Shown piece by piece: positions 6,161 through 12,719 of a stretch of 12,719 nt of DNA (position 1 is its first letter; each line of letters opens with the position of its first letter). The DNA comes from Rhodospirillales bacterium. Its GTDB lineage: Bacteria; Pseudomonadota; Alphaproteobacteria; Acetobacterales; Acetobacteraceae. The stretch covers positions 1 through 12,719 of the forward strand of contig JANXXW010000459.1 of assembly GCA_025350425.1 (NCBI GenBank), written 5' to 3'. The position numbers were made by a program, and so were the translations under genes. The notes below the pieces were generated by a model, which had not been told where the DNA came from, ran no database searches, and saw only the letters and a list, made by a program, of their open reading frames with translations.

Positions 6161-7728
6161 CGGTTTATACCGCATTTGCCATGGCTGCCGCCCGCTGGCC
6201 TGATCTGCCGTTCATGGCCGTGCTGCCCGAGACGGCGGCGGCGTACGGGATCGCGGTAGGCGAGATTTCATACGGTTCGGCTGCGACCGAGATCGCCCGA
6301 TTGACGAGCGCTTACCGTGAAGCAGGCATCACCGCCGCGCATCGTGTCGGGTTGCTGCTGGAGAACCGGCCGGCGGCGTTGCTGCACTGGCTGGCGCTGA
6401 ATTCATTGGGCGCCTCAATCGTGCCGATCAACCCGGATCTGCGTAGCGTGGAACTGGAGTACCTGGTCGGGCATTCCGAGATGGCGCTTGCCGTCGCCAT
6501 TCCGTCCCGCCACGCAGATCTGCGACGCGCGGGACTTGCACTTGTCGTGGGTCCGGATGAGACGCCGCCCATGGTCGGCCTCCGCGCGGGCCGGCTGCCC
6601 CATGACGAGTGTGCGCTGCTCTACACGTCTGGCACCACGGGAATGCCGAAAGGCTGCGTACTGCCCAACGCGTATTTCCTCGAAGCGGGGCGCTGGTACG
6701 CTGAAGTCGGTGGGCTTTGTGCGTTGCGTGAGGGTGTCGAGCGGATGCTGACGCCGTTGCCGCTATTCCACATGAATGCGCTGGCGTACTCGGCCATGGC
6801 GATGATCCAGACGGGCGGATGCCTGATCGTGCTCGACCGGTTCCATCCTCGTTCATGGTGGGCGAGCGTAGCCGCGGCACGTGCGACCATCGTGCATTAT
6901 CTTGGCGTCATGCCGGCGATCCTGATGCAATCGCCGCCCTCCCCGGCCGAGCGCGACCACGCGGTGCGGTTCGGCTTCGGGGCCAACGTGTATCGGCGGC
7001 TGCACGCGGAGGCGGAAGCGCGGTTCGGGTTTCCGCTGATCGAGGCCTGGGCCATGACGGAGACGGGCGCCGGCGCCGTGATCGCGGCCACGCACGAGCC
7101 GCGCCATGTGGGCGAAAACTGCTTCGGACGGGTGGCACAAGAGATCGAAGTTCGGATCGAGGCGGATGACGGGACCGAGGCGAGCCAGGGCGAGTTGCTG
7201 GTGCGGCGTGCCGGAGCCGATGCGCGCCGGGGCTTTTTCGCCGAGTATCTCAAGGAGCCCGAGGCGACCGAAATCGCGTGGCAAGGCGGCTGGTTTCACA
7301 CCGGCGATATCGTGTCACGCGACACGGACGGAAGTTTCCGCTTCATGGACCGCAAGAAGAACGTGATCCGGCGTAGCGGTGAGAATATCTCGGCGCTGGA
7401 GGTAGAAGGCGTGCTGCAGCAGCATCCCGAAATCCGAACCGCCGCCGTTGCCGCCGTGCCGGATGCGGTTCGGGGGGACGAGGTATTTGCCTGCATCGTG
7501 CCCGAACATAGTCCCGACGATCCCGCCCGGATCGCAGCCGAGATCGCGGAGTGGTGCCGGACACGGCTGGCCTACTACAAGGCACCGGGATGGCTCGCCT
7601 TCGTGGACGCAGTTCCGATCACGTCAACCAACAAGATCCAGCGAGGAAACCTAAAGGCGCTGGCGGCGGAGTTGTGCGAGACTGGGCGCGCGATCGATCT
7701 GCGGCACCTCAAGCGACGTGGTGAATGA
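6157..7728 (+). CDS. AMP-forming acyl/aryl-CoA ligase
   Basis: This 523-residue member of the ANL adenylate-forming superfamily activates a carboxylic acid with ATP and CoA. Visible motifs are the phosphate loop YTSGTTGMPKG (156-166), MTETGAG (300-306), HTGD (381-384), the hinge/A8 region DRKKNVIRRSGENI (398-411) and the C-terminal catalytic lysine Lys493 in TNKIQRG. By overall pattern it is nearest to the CaiC/long-chain-type branch, not the benzoate-CoA ligase branch, but the substrate cannot be read from sequence. Between a ring oxygenase and a thiolase-like/DUF35 pair, it probably activates the oxygenase product, inferred to be dioxindole-3-acetate. GTG 6157 overlaps the beta stop by four bases and lacks a strong ribosome site, so translation is likely coupled. 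Confidence 0.88.
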   Translation: MTVYTAFAMAAARWPDLPFMAVLPETAAAYGIAVGEISYGSAATEIARLTSAYREAGITAAHRVGLLLENRPAALLHWLALNSLGASIVPINPDLRSVELEYLVGHSEMALAVAIPSRHADLRRAGLALVVGPDETPPMVGLRAGRLPHDECALLYTSGTTGMPKGCVLPNAYFLEAGRWYAEVGGLCALREGVERMLTPLPLFHMNALAYSAMAMIQTGGCLIVLDRFHPRSWWASVAAARATIVHYLGVMPAILMQSPPSPAERDHAVRFGFGANVYRRLHAEAEARFGFPLIEAWAMTETGAGAVIAATHEPRHVGENCFGRVAQEIEVRIEADDGTEASQGELLVRRAGADARRGFFAEYLKEPEATEIAWQGGWFHTGDIVSRDTDGSFRFMDRKKNVIRRSGENISALEVEGVLQQHPEIRTAAVAAVPDAVRGDEVFACIVPEHSPDDPARIAAEIAEWCRTRLAYYKAPGWLAFVDAVPITSTNKIQRGNLKALAAELCETGRAIDLRHLKRRGE

Positions 7729-8905
7729 GAAGACGTTACGAATGAGACGGGGCTACGACGGCGTCGTTGTCACGGCGCCAACGACGATCCCGTATGAGCG
7801 CTATTCCATTCACAGCGCGCATCGCTGGATCGGGCAGGCGCTCGCGGCGGCGTTGAAGCGTGCCGGGTTGCGGCCACGCGACGTAGACGGATTCTGCTGT
7901 TCCAGCTTTTCGCTCGGGCTCGACACGGCCGTTGGCCTCACTCAGCATTTTGGTATCTCGCCCCGCTGGCTCGACCACATCCCGATGGGCGGCGCGAGTG
8001 GTATCGCGGCGCTGCGGCGCGCGGCGCGGGCCGTGCAGGCTGGCGATGCCGATATCGTCGCCTGCGTCGCGGGCGATACGAACCACCCCGACAGTTTCCG
8101 CCAGCAACTCACGGGTTTCAGCCGGTTTTCGACCGATGCCGTGTATCCCTACGGCGCGGGCGGCCCGAATATGAGTTTCGCACTGTTGACCGACGCTTAC
8201 ATGCGAACATACGGCGCCACGCGCGAGGATTTCGGGCGCATCTGCGTCTCGCAACGCAGCAACGCACGCAACACGCCCCATGCGCTGATGAAGCGGCCGC
8301 TCACCCTGGAACAGTATCTCGCAGCACGTCCGATCGCTGACCCGATCGCATTGTTCGATTGCGTGATGCCATGCGCGGGGGCGGAGGCGTTCCTGGTCAT
8401 GCGAGACGAGACGGCGCGCGCGCTTGGCCTGCCTTCGGCGCGGCTGCTATCGACCATCGAGCGGCATAACGCATTCGCCGAAGACCCGATCCAGTTGCGT
8501 GGCGGATGGGCGGTGGATCGCGACGAGCTTTACGGCATGGCCGGCGTCGGACCGGGCGACATCGACCTGCTGGAGACCTATGACGACTACCCCGTCATCA
8601 TCATGATGCAGATCGAGGACCTCGGTTTCTGCGCCAAGGGCGAGGCGCCGGCCTTCGTGCGCGCGCATGACCTGAGGGTGACTGGCGACTTTCCGCACAA
8701 CACCTCCGGCGGGCAGCTATCGGTGGGCCAGGCGGGGGCGGCCGGAGGGCATCTGGGGCTGGTGGAGGCGATCCGGCAGCTGACGGGCGAGACGCTCGGC
8801 GCGAAGGTGGCCGATGCCAAGCTCGCGATGGTGTCCGGCTTCGGCATGATCAACTACGATCGCGGGCTATGCAGCGGAGCCGCGATCCTGGCGGCGGGGG
8901 GATAA
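7718..8905 (+). CDS. thiolase-fold protein without thiolase nucleophile; candidate CoA-thioester retro-aldolase
   Basis: About 395 residues in the SCP2-thiolase/lipid-transfer family. The motif that carries the catalytic cysteine in thiolases (CASG) reads MGGASG (90-95), so the nucleophile is absent. The GHPxG histidine region reads SVGQAGAAGG (335-344). Other family marks are ETYDDY (286-291), GFCAKGE (303-309), NTSGGQLSVG (328-337) and a late Cys385. These changes match Ltp2-type aldolases of steroid side-chain catabolism, which need a DUF35 partner, and such a partner starts three bases downstream. I infer cleavage of a beta-hydroxyacyl-CoA such as dioxindole-3-acetyl-CoA to isatin and acetyl-CoA. 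The start is uncertain: GTG 7718 and 7721 overlap the ligase gene; ATG 7742, with GAGAAG nine bases upstream, is equally credible and removes eight residues. Confidence 0.8.
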   Translation: MVNEKTLRMRRGYDGVVVTAPTTIPYERYSIHSAHRWIGQALAAALKRAGLRPRDVDGFCCSSFSLGLDTAVGLTQHFGISPRWLDHIPMGGASGIAALRRAARAVQAGDADIVACVAGDTNHPDSFRQQLTGFSRFSTDAVYPYGAGGPNMSFALLTDAYMRTYGATREDFGRICVSQRSNARNTPHALMKRPLTLEQYLAARPIADPIALFDCVMPCAGAEAFLVMRDETARALGLPSARLLSTIERHNAFAEDPIQLRGGWAVDRDELYGMAGVGPGDIDLLETYDDYPVIIMMQIEDLGFCAKGEAPAFVRAHDLRVTGDFPHNTSGGQLSVGQAGAAGGHLGLVEAIRQLTGETLGAKVADAKLAMVSGFGMINYDRGLCSGAAILAAGG

Positions 8906-8908
8906 GCG

Positions 8909-10114
8909 ATGGTGCCGCCGCCCAAACGCAAGAACCCGCTGCGTCGCACGCAGGCTCCCTTGCTGCCACCCTCCGCGCGTAGCCGTACCGCGCTCGGCAT
9001 CACGGCGGCGGCGGCACAAGGGCGGTTCGTGTTGCAGGTGTGCGCGGCGTGCGAGACCGTGCAGTATCCCCCGCGCGAAATCTGTGGCGCGTGTCTCGGC
9101 GATGAACTCGCGTGGCGGGCTGTGCCGTCAGAAGGCACGCTGCTCGCGGCAACCACTATCCGGATCAGCGGCGACCCGTATTTCCGCGAGCGTATGCCCT
9201 GGCGCACCGGCACGGTGGCGATGGATGCCGGCCCCACCGTGATCGCGCATGTGCAGGCTTCGTTGGTGCCAGGAGACCGGGCACGGCTTGTGCAAAAGCT
9301 GGATCGTGCCGGCCAGGGCGTCATGGTGGCGCTGCCCCTCGCCGCCACGCACGATTCTTTGGATGATCCCATGATGCGCGAACTGACCAACGACCCACAA
9401 GACCGCCGCGTGCTGGTGACCGATGGCCGCCACCCGATCGGCCAGGCCGTCGCGCGTGCTCTGCTCGCCGCCGGCGCACACGTCGTGCTGGGAATAGCCG
9501 ACATCTGGAAACCGTTTGCGTCAGTGGACGGCGCCGAAATGATCGAGCTGGATTTAACCGATGCGGACAGCGTGCGTCGCTGCGCGGCCGCCTATGGTGG
9601 CCGGCTGGAGATCGTGGTGAATACCGGCCTTTATACCCGACCGGGCGGCATTCTCGCGCGTGGTGACCTGACGACGGCGCGCGTGGAAATGGAAGCGGCG
9701 TATTTCGGGCCAATGCGATTGGCCCAGGCGCTCGGCCCGGCATTGCGGTCGCGCGCGGCCGATGGCACCCATCCCGCGTGCGCCTGGGTGAACGTACTGT
9801 CGGTGTATGCGCTGACCAACTTGCCAAGCTGGGGCACCACATCAGCGTCGCAGGCCGCGGCGCTGTCACTGAGCCAGGCGTTGCGGGCCGATCTTCGGCC
9901 GATCCGCGTGGTGAACGTGCTCGTCGGCCCGCTCGATGACGAATGGCACCAGACTGTGCCGTCGCCGAAAGTGGCACCCACGGCACTTGCGACTGCGATC
10001 GTGAGAGCGTTGCGCGACGGGATCGAGGATGTCGCTGTCGGCGACGTCGCACAAGACATCTTGGCGCGTTGGCTTGACGATCCGAAGATACTCGAACGCG
10101 AACTCGCAACCTAA
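8909..10114 (+). CDS. DUF35 (Zn-ribbon + OB-fold) protein fused to a degenerate short-chain dehydrogenase domain
   Basis: This 401-residue two-part protein begins with a basic, Pro-rich leader, then a Zn ribbon (Cys45, Cys48, Cys59, Cys62) and an OB-fold to about residue 145, the DUF35 pattern that partners thiolase-like proteins. Residues 167-395 form an SDR-like domain: VLVTDGRHPIG at 168-178, VVNTG at 236-240, Ser298. The nucleotide-binding glycines are altered (TDGRHPIG instead of TGxxxGxG), and the YxxxK pair reads T311-SAS-Q315. The domain therefore lacks the catalytic Tyr and Lys and is probably a structural or acyl-binding pseudoenzyme. ATG 8909 has GGGGGGA (8896-8902) upstream. DUF35 domains stabilise or complete the active site of Ltp2-type aldolases (known for ChsH2); I infer that role with the upstream gene. 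Confidence 0.8.
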   Translation: MVPPPKRKNPLRRTQAPLLPPSARSRTALGITAAAAQGRFVLQVCAACETVQYPPREICGACLGDELAWRAVPSEGTLLAATTIRISGDPYFRERMPWRTGTVAMDAGPTVIAHVQASLVPGDRARLVQKLDRAGQGVMVALPLAATHDSLDDPMMRELTNDPQDRRVLVTDGRHPIGQAVARALLAAGAHVVLGIADIWKPFASVDGAEMIELDLTDADSVRRCAAAYGGRLEIVVNTGLYTRPGGILARGDLTTARVEMEAAYFGPMRLAQALGPALRSRAADGTHPACAWVNVLSVYALTNLPSWGTTSASQAAALSLSQALRADLRPIRVVNVLVGPLDDEWHQTVPSPKVAPTALATAIVRALRDGIEDVAVGDVAQDILARWLDDPKILERELAT

Positions 10115-10115
10115 C

Positions 10116-10120
10116 GGGAG
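10116..10120 (+). promoter_or_regulatory. strong ribosome binding site of the cyclase-family gene
   Basis: GGGAG lies six bases before ATG 10127, in a 12-bp gap. It is one of the few clear Shine-Dalgarno sites inside the operon, so this gene is likely translated independently of its upstream neighbour. Confidence 0.6.
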
Positions 10121-10126
10121 AACCCA

Positions 10127-10900
10127 ATGAGCAGCCTGGCCGACTTCGCCGCCGACCTCGCCAGCGGCAGCATCACGGTGGTCGATCTTACGCAGACGTT
10201 GTCGGCGGATTTCCCGACTATCACGCTGCCGCCGGAGTTCGGCCAATGCGCGCCGTTCCGGCTAGAGGAGATCTCCCGCTACGATTCGCGCGGGCCAGCG
10301 TGGTACTGGAACAACTTCTCCTGCGGCGAACACACCGGGACGCATTACGACGCGCCGATCCATTGGGTGTCCGGCAAGGACTTCCCCAACAACACGGTGG
10401 ATACCATCCCCGCCAGCAAGTTCATCGCGCCCGCCGTGGTGATCGACTGCTCGAAGGAGACCGCCGGCAACCATGATTTCGTGCTGACCCGCGCGGTGCT
10501 GGAGACGTGGGAGTCCCGACATGGCCATATTCCCGCCGGCGGCTGGGTTCTGCTGCGGACCGACTGGTCCAAACGTTCGGGCGCTGCCTACGCCAACATG
10601 CGCGAGGATGGTGCGCACACGCCTGGCCCAGACCCGGAAGCCGTACGCTTCCTCGTGGAGGAGCGCGACGTACTGGGCTTCGGCACCGAGACGATTGGCA
10701 CCGATGCCGGACAGGCGCATCTCTTCACTCCGCCCTACCCCGCACATTTCTACATGCACGGTAAGGGGCGCTACGGCCTGCAATGCCTGTGCAATCTCGA
10801 TCTTCTGCCAGCCACGGGCGCGGTGATCGTAAGCCCGCCGCTGAAAATTCAAGGTGGCAGCGGCAGCCCGTTGCGGGTGCTGGCGTTGGTGATGGCTTGA
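10127..10900 (+). CDS. cyclase-family metal-dependent hydrolase, candidate isatin hydrolase
   Basis: A 257-residue member of the family containing bacterial kynurenine formamidase and isatin hydrolase. The metal-binding signature is HTGTHYDAPIH (His69, His73, Asp75, His79), preceded by WNNFSCGE and followed by the conserved WVSGKDFP. Other family regions are WVLLRTDWSKR near the middle and GFGTETIGTDAG near residue 185. Family enzymes are cytoplasmic and use Mn or Zn to open amide or lactam bonds. Isatin hydrolase converts isatin to isatinate, and the N-terminal FSCGEHTGTH region looks closer to that group than to kynurenine formamidase, by memory only. The operon context supports isatin as substrate. 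A kynurenine-type substrate is the main alternative. The 3' end overlaps the next gene by four bases. Confidence 0.8.
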   Translation: MSSLADFAADLASGSITVVDLTQTLSADFPTITLPPEFGQCAPFRLEEISRYDSRGPAWYWNNFSCGEHTGTHYDAPIHWVSGKDFPNNTVDTIPASKFIAPAVVIDCSKETAGNHDFVLTRAVLETWESRHGHIPAGGWVLLRTDWSKRSGAAYANMREDGAHTPGPDPEAVRFLVEERDVLGFGTETIGTDAGQAHLFTPPYPAHFYMHGKGRYGLQCLCNLDLLPATGAVIVSPPLKIQGGSGSPLRVLALVMA

Positions 10901-11619
10901 GTGTCGCGATCGTCACAGGCGGATCGGGCGGTATAGGGACCGCAATCTGCCGGGCGATGATCGCTGACGGCTACGAGGTGATTTCGGTGGCACGTGAGCC
11001 GCCGAATTGGGAGCATGAGCGGCTCCGGGCGGCGGTAGTCGACCTGATGGACCCGAAATCAACCGCCCAGATGGCGGCCAACCTCGCAAGCCGGTTCGAG
11101 GTGAGCCACCTGATCCATAATGCCGGCATGATCCGGCCCAACCTGCTGGCCGATGTGCGGTTGGCCGATTTGCAGGCGTTGACGCAACTGCATCTGGGCG
11201 CGCCGCTACAGATATTGCAGGCGGTGCTTCCGGGCATGAAGCACCGTAGGTTTGGGCGGGTGGTGCTGCTGTCCTCGCGCGCGGCATTGGGGGCCGAGAC
11301 GCGGACGGCCTACTCGGCGACCAAGGCGGGCATGATCGGGATGGCGCGGACCTGGGCGCTGGAACTGGCAGCCGACGGGATCACCGTGAACGTCGTGGCA
11401 CCAGGACCGATCGGGGGCACGCGGATGTTCCACGACGTCGTACCAGCCGGGAGCGAGCGGGAGAGCCGGCTGGCGGCAGCAATTCCGGTGAAGCGGCTGG
11501 GTCGCCCGGAGGACGTGACAAGGGCCGTGATGTTTTTCGCGGCTTCGGAAGCGGGTTTCGTGACCGGGCAGACTTTATTCGTATGCGGGGGATCGAGTTT
11601 GGGGAGTTTGGCGATTTAG
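10897..11619 (+). CDS. short-chain dehydrogenase/reductase (FabG-like, complete active site)
   Basis: This classical SDR has 240 residues from a TTG start at 10897 that overlaps the upstream stop as TTGA. TTG was chosen because the Rossmann strand begins at once (SVAIVTGGSGGIG, residues 2-14) and there is no ATG or GTG nearby; an in-frame ATG at 10783 would add 38 unlikely residues inside the cyclase gene. NAG is at 75-77, the catalytic Ser126/127, Tyr139 and Lys143 are intact (YSATK), and the C-terminal PG...RLGRPEDV...FVTGQTLFVCGG pattern is typical. It therefore contrasts with the inactive-looking SDR domain at 8909-10114. The substrate is unknown; it may act on a hydroxy/oxo intermediate of the same pathway. 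It is the last gene of the plus-strand operon. No clear terminator lies in the 49 bp before the convergent gene. Confidence 0.85.
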   Translation: MSVAIVTGGSGGIGTAICRAMIADGYEVISVAREPPNWEHERLRAAVVDLMDPKSTAQMAANLASRFEVSHLIHNAGMIRPNLLADVRLADLQALTQLHLGAPLQILQAVLPGMKHRRFGRVVLLSSRAALGAETRTAYSATKAGMIGMARTWALELAADGITVNVVAPGPIGGTRMFHDVVPAGSERESRLAAAIPVKRLGRPEDVTRAVMFFAASEAGFVTGQTLFVCGGSSLGSLAI

Positions 11620-11668
11620 TCTCGGGAGCGTCCTGTTTGTCTGGAGCGCGCATCAGCACCGATGATCG

Positions 11669-12061
11669 TTATGGGATGATCGCGGTTGCCTCAATCTCCA
11701 CCAGGGCCGCGCGTTCGACCAGGGCGGTGACGCCGATCACCGCCATGGCGGGGAAGTGGCGGCCCATGACCTCGCGCCATGCCGCGCCCATTTCCTTGCC
11801 CGCGTTCCGATACACCTCGATGTCGGTCACGTACCACGTGAGTCGCGCGATGTGCTGCGGCCCAGCGCCGGCTTCGCCCAGGATGGCCACGATGTTCAGC
11901 AAGGCCTGGCGTGTCTGCGCCACCAGTCCCTCGGCGAAACGGCCCTCGGCGTCCCAGCCGATCTGCCCGCCCGTCAGTACGAAGCGCCCCTCGCCAGCCA
12001 TGCCGTTGGCGTAGCCTTTCGGGCGGGGCCAGCCGGGCGGCTGCAAGGTCACAAGACTCAT
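11669..12061 (-). CDS. RidA/YjgF-family protein lacking the canonical arginine
   Basis: 130 residues, the normal length of the trimeric RidA fold. Typical features are TGGQIGWDAEG (30-40), the ARLTWYVTDIEVY block and the C-terminal VEIEATAI. Canonical RidA imine deaminases have FPARS with the essential arginine (Arg105 in E. coli). Here the same place reads FPAMA, with Met106, so classical enamine/imine deamination is doubtful and this is a different Rid subgroup. ATG 12061 overlaps the MarR stop as ATGA, so the two are co-translated. Relatives with this FPAMA pattern are often seen beside acyl-CoA and aminobenzoyl-CoA catabolic genes (from memory), which suggests handling of an amino- or enamine-bearing CoA intermediate. 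The gene converges on the plus-strand operon. Confidence 0.88.
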   Translation of the reverse strand: MSLVTLQPPGWPRPKGYANGMAGEGRFVLTGGQIGWDAEGRFAEGLVAQTRQALLNIVAILGEAGAGPQHIARLTWYVTDIEVYRNAGKEMGAAWREVMGRHFPAMAVIGVTALVERAALVEIEATAIIP

Positions 12062-12558
12062 ACGGCGTGGTCCATCTCAGCCCGGACCGAGGCCTTCATG
12101 CGTGCCAGCAGGCGCATCATGGTGGCGATCTCGGTGGGGGAGAGGTCGCCGAACAGGCCGGCGATCCAGCCGGCATGGGCAAGGGCCATGTCCGCGAAGG
12201 CGGCGCGCCCCGCTTCGGTCAGGCGCACGTAGGCGGCGCGGCGATCCGTGGGGTGGGGGATGCGGGCCACATGGCCCTGCTCGACGAGCCGCTCCACGAG
12301 GCCGGTGATGTTGCCGTTGCTGACCATCATGCGGCGGGAGACTTCGCCCAGGGTCATGCCTTCCGGCGCCTTATCCAGCTGCGCCATCAGGTCGAAGCGT
12401 GGCAGGGTTGTGTCGAACCCCGCCCGCAGGCGGGAGCGGATGCCGGCTTCGACCAGCGTGGTGCAGGTGAGCAGCCGGAGCCAGAGGCGGAGTTCGTCCT
12501 GGTGGTCGTGCGGTCGTTCCTGGGCGCGGGTTTCCGCGTCGAGCAGCATCCCATCCAT
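12058..12558 (-). CDS. MarR-family transcriptional regulator
   Basis: This 166-residue winged-helix protein has a dimerisation helix rich in LRLWLRLLTC (24-32), the recognition helix-turn-helix around LGEVSRRMMVSNGNITGLVERL (70-91) and the wing with DRRAAYVRLTEAGR (105-118), the MarR hallmark. MarR proteins usually repress catabolic genes and release DNA on binding an aromatic acid or acyl-CoA. ATG 12558 is preferred: it overlaps the upstream SDR stop as TGATG and has GGAGG (12566-12570) seven bases upstream. GTG 12561 would add one residue but sits too near that site. Position between the SDR and RidA genes suggests control of this 2-aminobenzoyl-CoA-like set, with the plus-strand operon as a second possible target. 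Auxin-responsive MarR regulators are known from iad loci. Confidence 0.9.
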   Translation of the reverse strand: MDGMLLDAETRAQERPHDHQDELRLWLRLLTCTTLVEAGIRSRLRAGFDTTLPRFDLMAQLDKAPEGMTLGEVSRRMMVSNGNITGLVERLVEQGHVARIPHPTDRRAAYVRLTEAGRAAFADMALAHAGWIAGLFGDLSPTEIATMMRLLARMKASVRAEMDHAV

Positions 12559-12719
12559 CACATCACCTCCCCGCCAGCAACCGCGATGGACTGGCCCGTA
12601 ATCGCGTCCGAGTTCGGCCCGACCAGAAACATGACCGCAGCGGCAACCTCCTCGGGCGCCACGAGGCGACCTTGTGGGTTGGCGCGAGCGTAGGCGGCGC
12701 GCGCCTCGTCCTCGGTGCG
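12558..12719 (-). CDS. short-chain dehydrogenase/reductase, C-terminal part (cut by window end)
   Basis: Read on the minus strand, 53 codons are open from the right edge to TGA at 12560-12558. The encoded tail has the SDR C-terminal pattern: RLVAPEEVAAAVMFLVGPNSDAITGQ (about 37 to 12 residues before the end), then SIAVAGGEVM. Catalytic residues lie outside the window. The stop overlaps the MarR start by one base, so the genes form one transcription unit in the order SDR, MarR, RidA. In 2-aminobenzoyl-CoA degradation clusters an SDR, a MarR and a Rid protein often occur together (from memory), so a 3-hydroxyacyl-CoA dehydrogenase role is plausible but unproven. Confidence 0.8.
   Translation of the reverse strand, partial: RTEDEARAAYARANPQGRLVAPEEVAAAVMFLVGPNSDAITGQSIAVAGGEVM

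Noticed and set aside
11620..11668. possible bidirectional terminator between the converging operons
   Set aside because: Only a 4-bp inverted repeat (CATC...GATG) was found, with no T tract; too weak to report.
11583..12014. 143-codon plus-strand frame downstream of the last SDR
   Set aside because: It is the antisense shadow of the RidA-like gene, which has the conserved residues.

Overview
The window is GC-rich DNA with dense, overlapping genes and frequent GTG/TTG starts. It looks like a plasmid or chromosomal catabolic region of a proteobacterium, most likely an alphaproteobacterium (perhaps Rhodospirillales/Acetobacteraceae). The taxonomic guess rests on style and protein families only.

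Layout. (1) 1-33: probable first codons of a divergent minus-strand gene with a twin-arginine signal. (2) 34-222: intergenic, with a 12-bp palindrome and a possible stress-type promoter. (3) 223-636: small secreted Met/Gly-rich protein built on a 17-residue repeat, followed by a hairpin. (4) 738-11619: a nine-gene plus-strand operon of iorA, iorB, Rieske oxygenase alpha and beta, acyl-CoA ligase, thiolase-like protein, Zn-ribbon/OB-fold (DUF35) protein fused to a degenerate SDR, metal-dependent cyclase/hydrolase, and SDR. Eight internal junctions overlap or lie within about 12 bases. A candidate promoter with nested TTGA/TCAA inverted repeats precedes it. (5) 11669-12719: a convergent minus-strand operon of SDR (cut by the window end), MarR regulator and RidA-like protein, joined by 1-bp and 4-bp overlaps.

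Proposed joint function (inference). The plus-strand operon resembles the iad-type route of auxin (indole-3-acetate, IAA) catabolism. The Rieske oxygenase would convert IAA to dioxindole-3-acetate and the ligase would make its CoA thioester. That thioester is a beta-hydroxyacyl-CoA with a tertiary alcohol. The thiolase-like protein lacks the thiolase cysteine and sits beside a DUF35 partner, as in the steroid side-chain retro-aldolase Ltp2-ChsH2. It could therefore split the thioester into isatin plus acetyl-CoA. The cyclase-family protein carries the HTGTHxDAPxH signature of isatin hydrolase and would give isatinate, a 2-oxoacid. IorAB, a CoA-dependent 2-oxoacid:ferredoxin oxidoreductase, could then decarboxylate isatinate to 2-aminobenzoyl-CoA. 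The minus-strand MarR/RidA/SDR group resembles genes that accompany 2-aminobenzoyl-CoA (anthranilate) degradation, which would continue the pathway outside the window. IorAB may instead act on indolepyruvate, giving indoleacetyl-CoA.

No rRNA, tRNA, CRISPR array, insertion sequence or integrase was seen.
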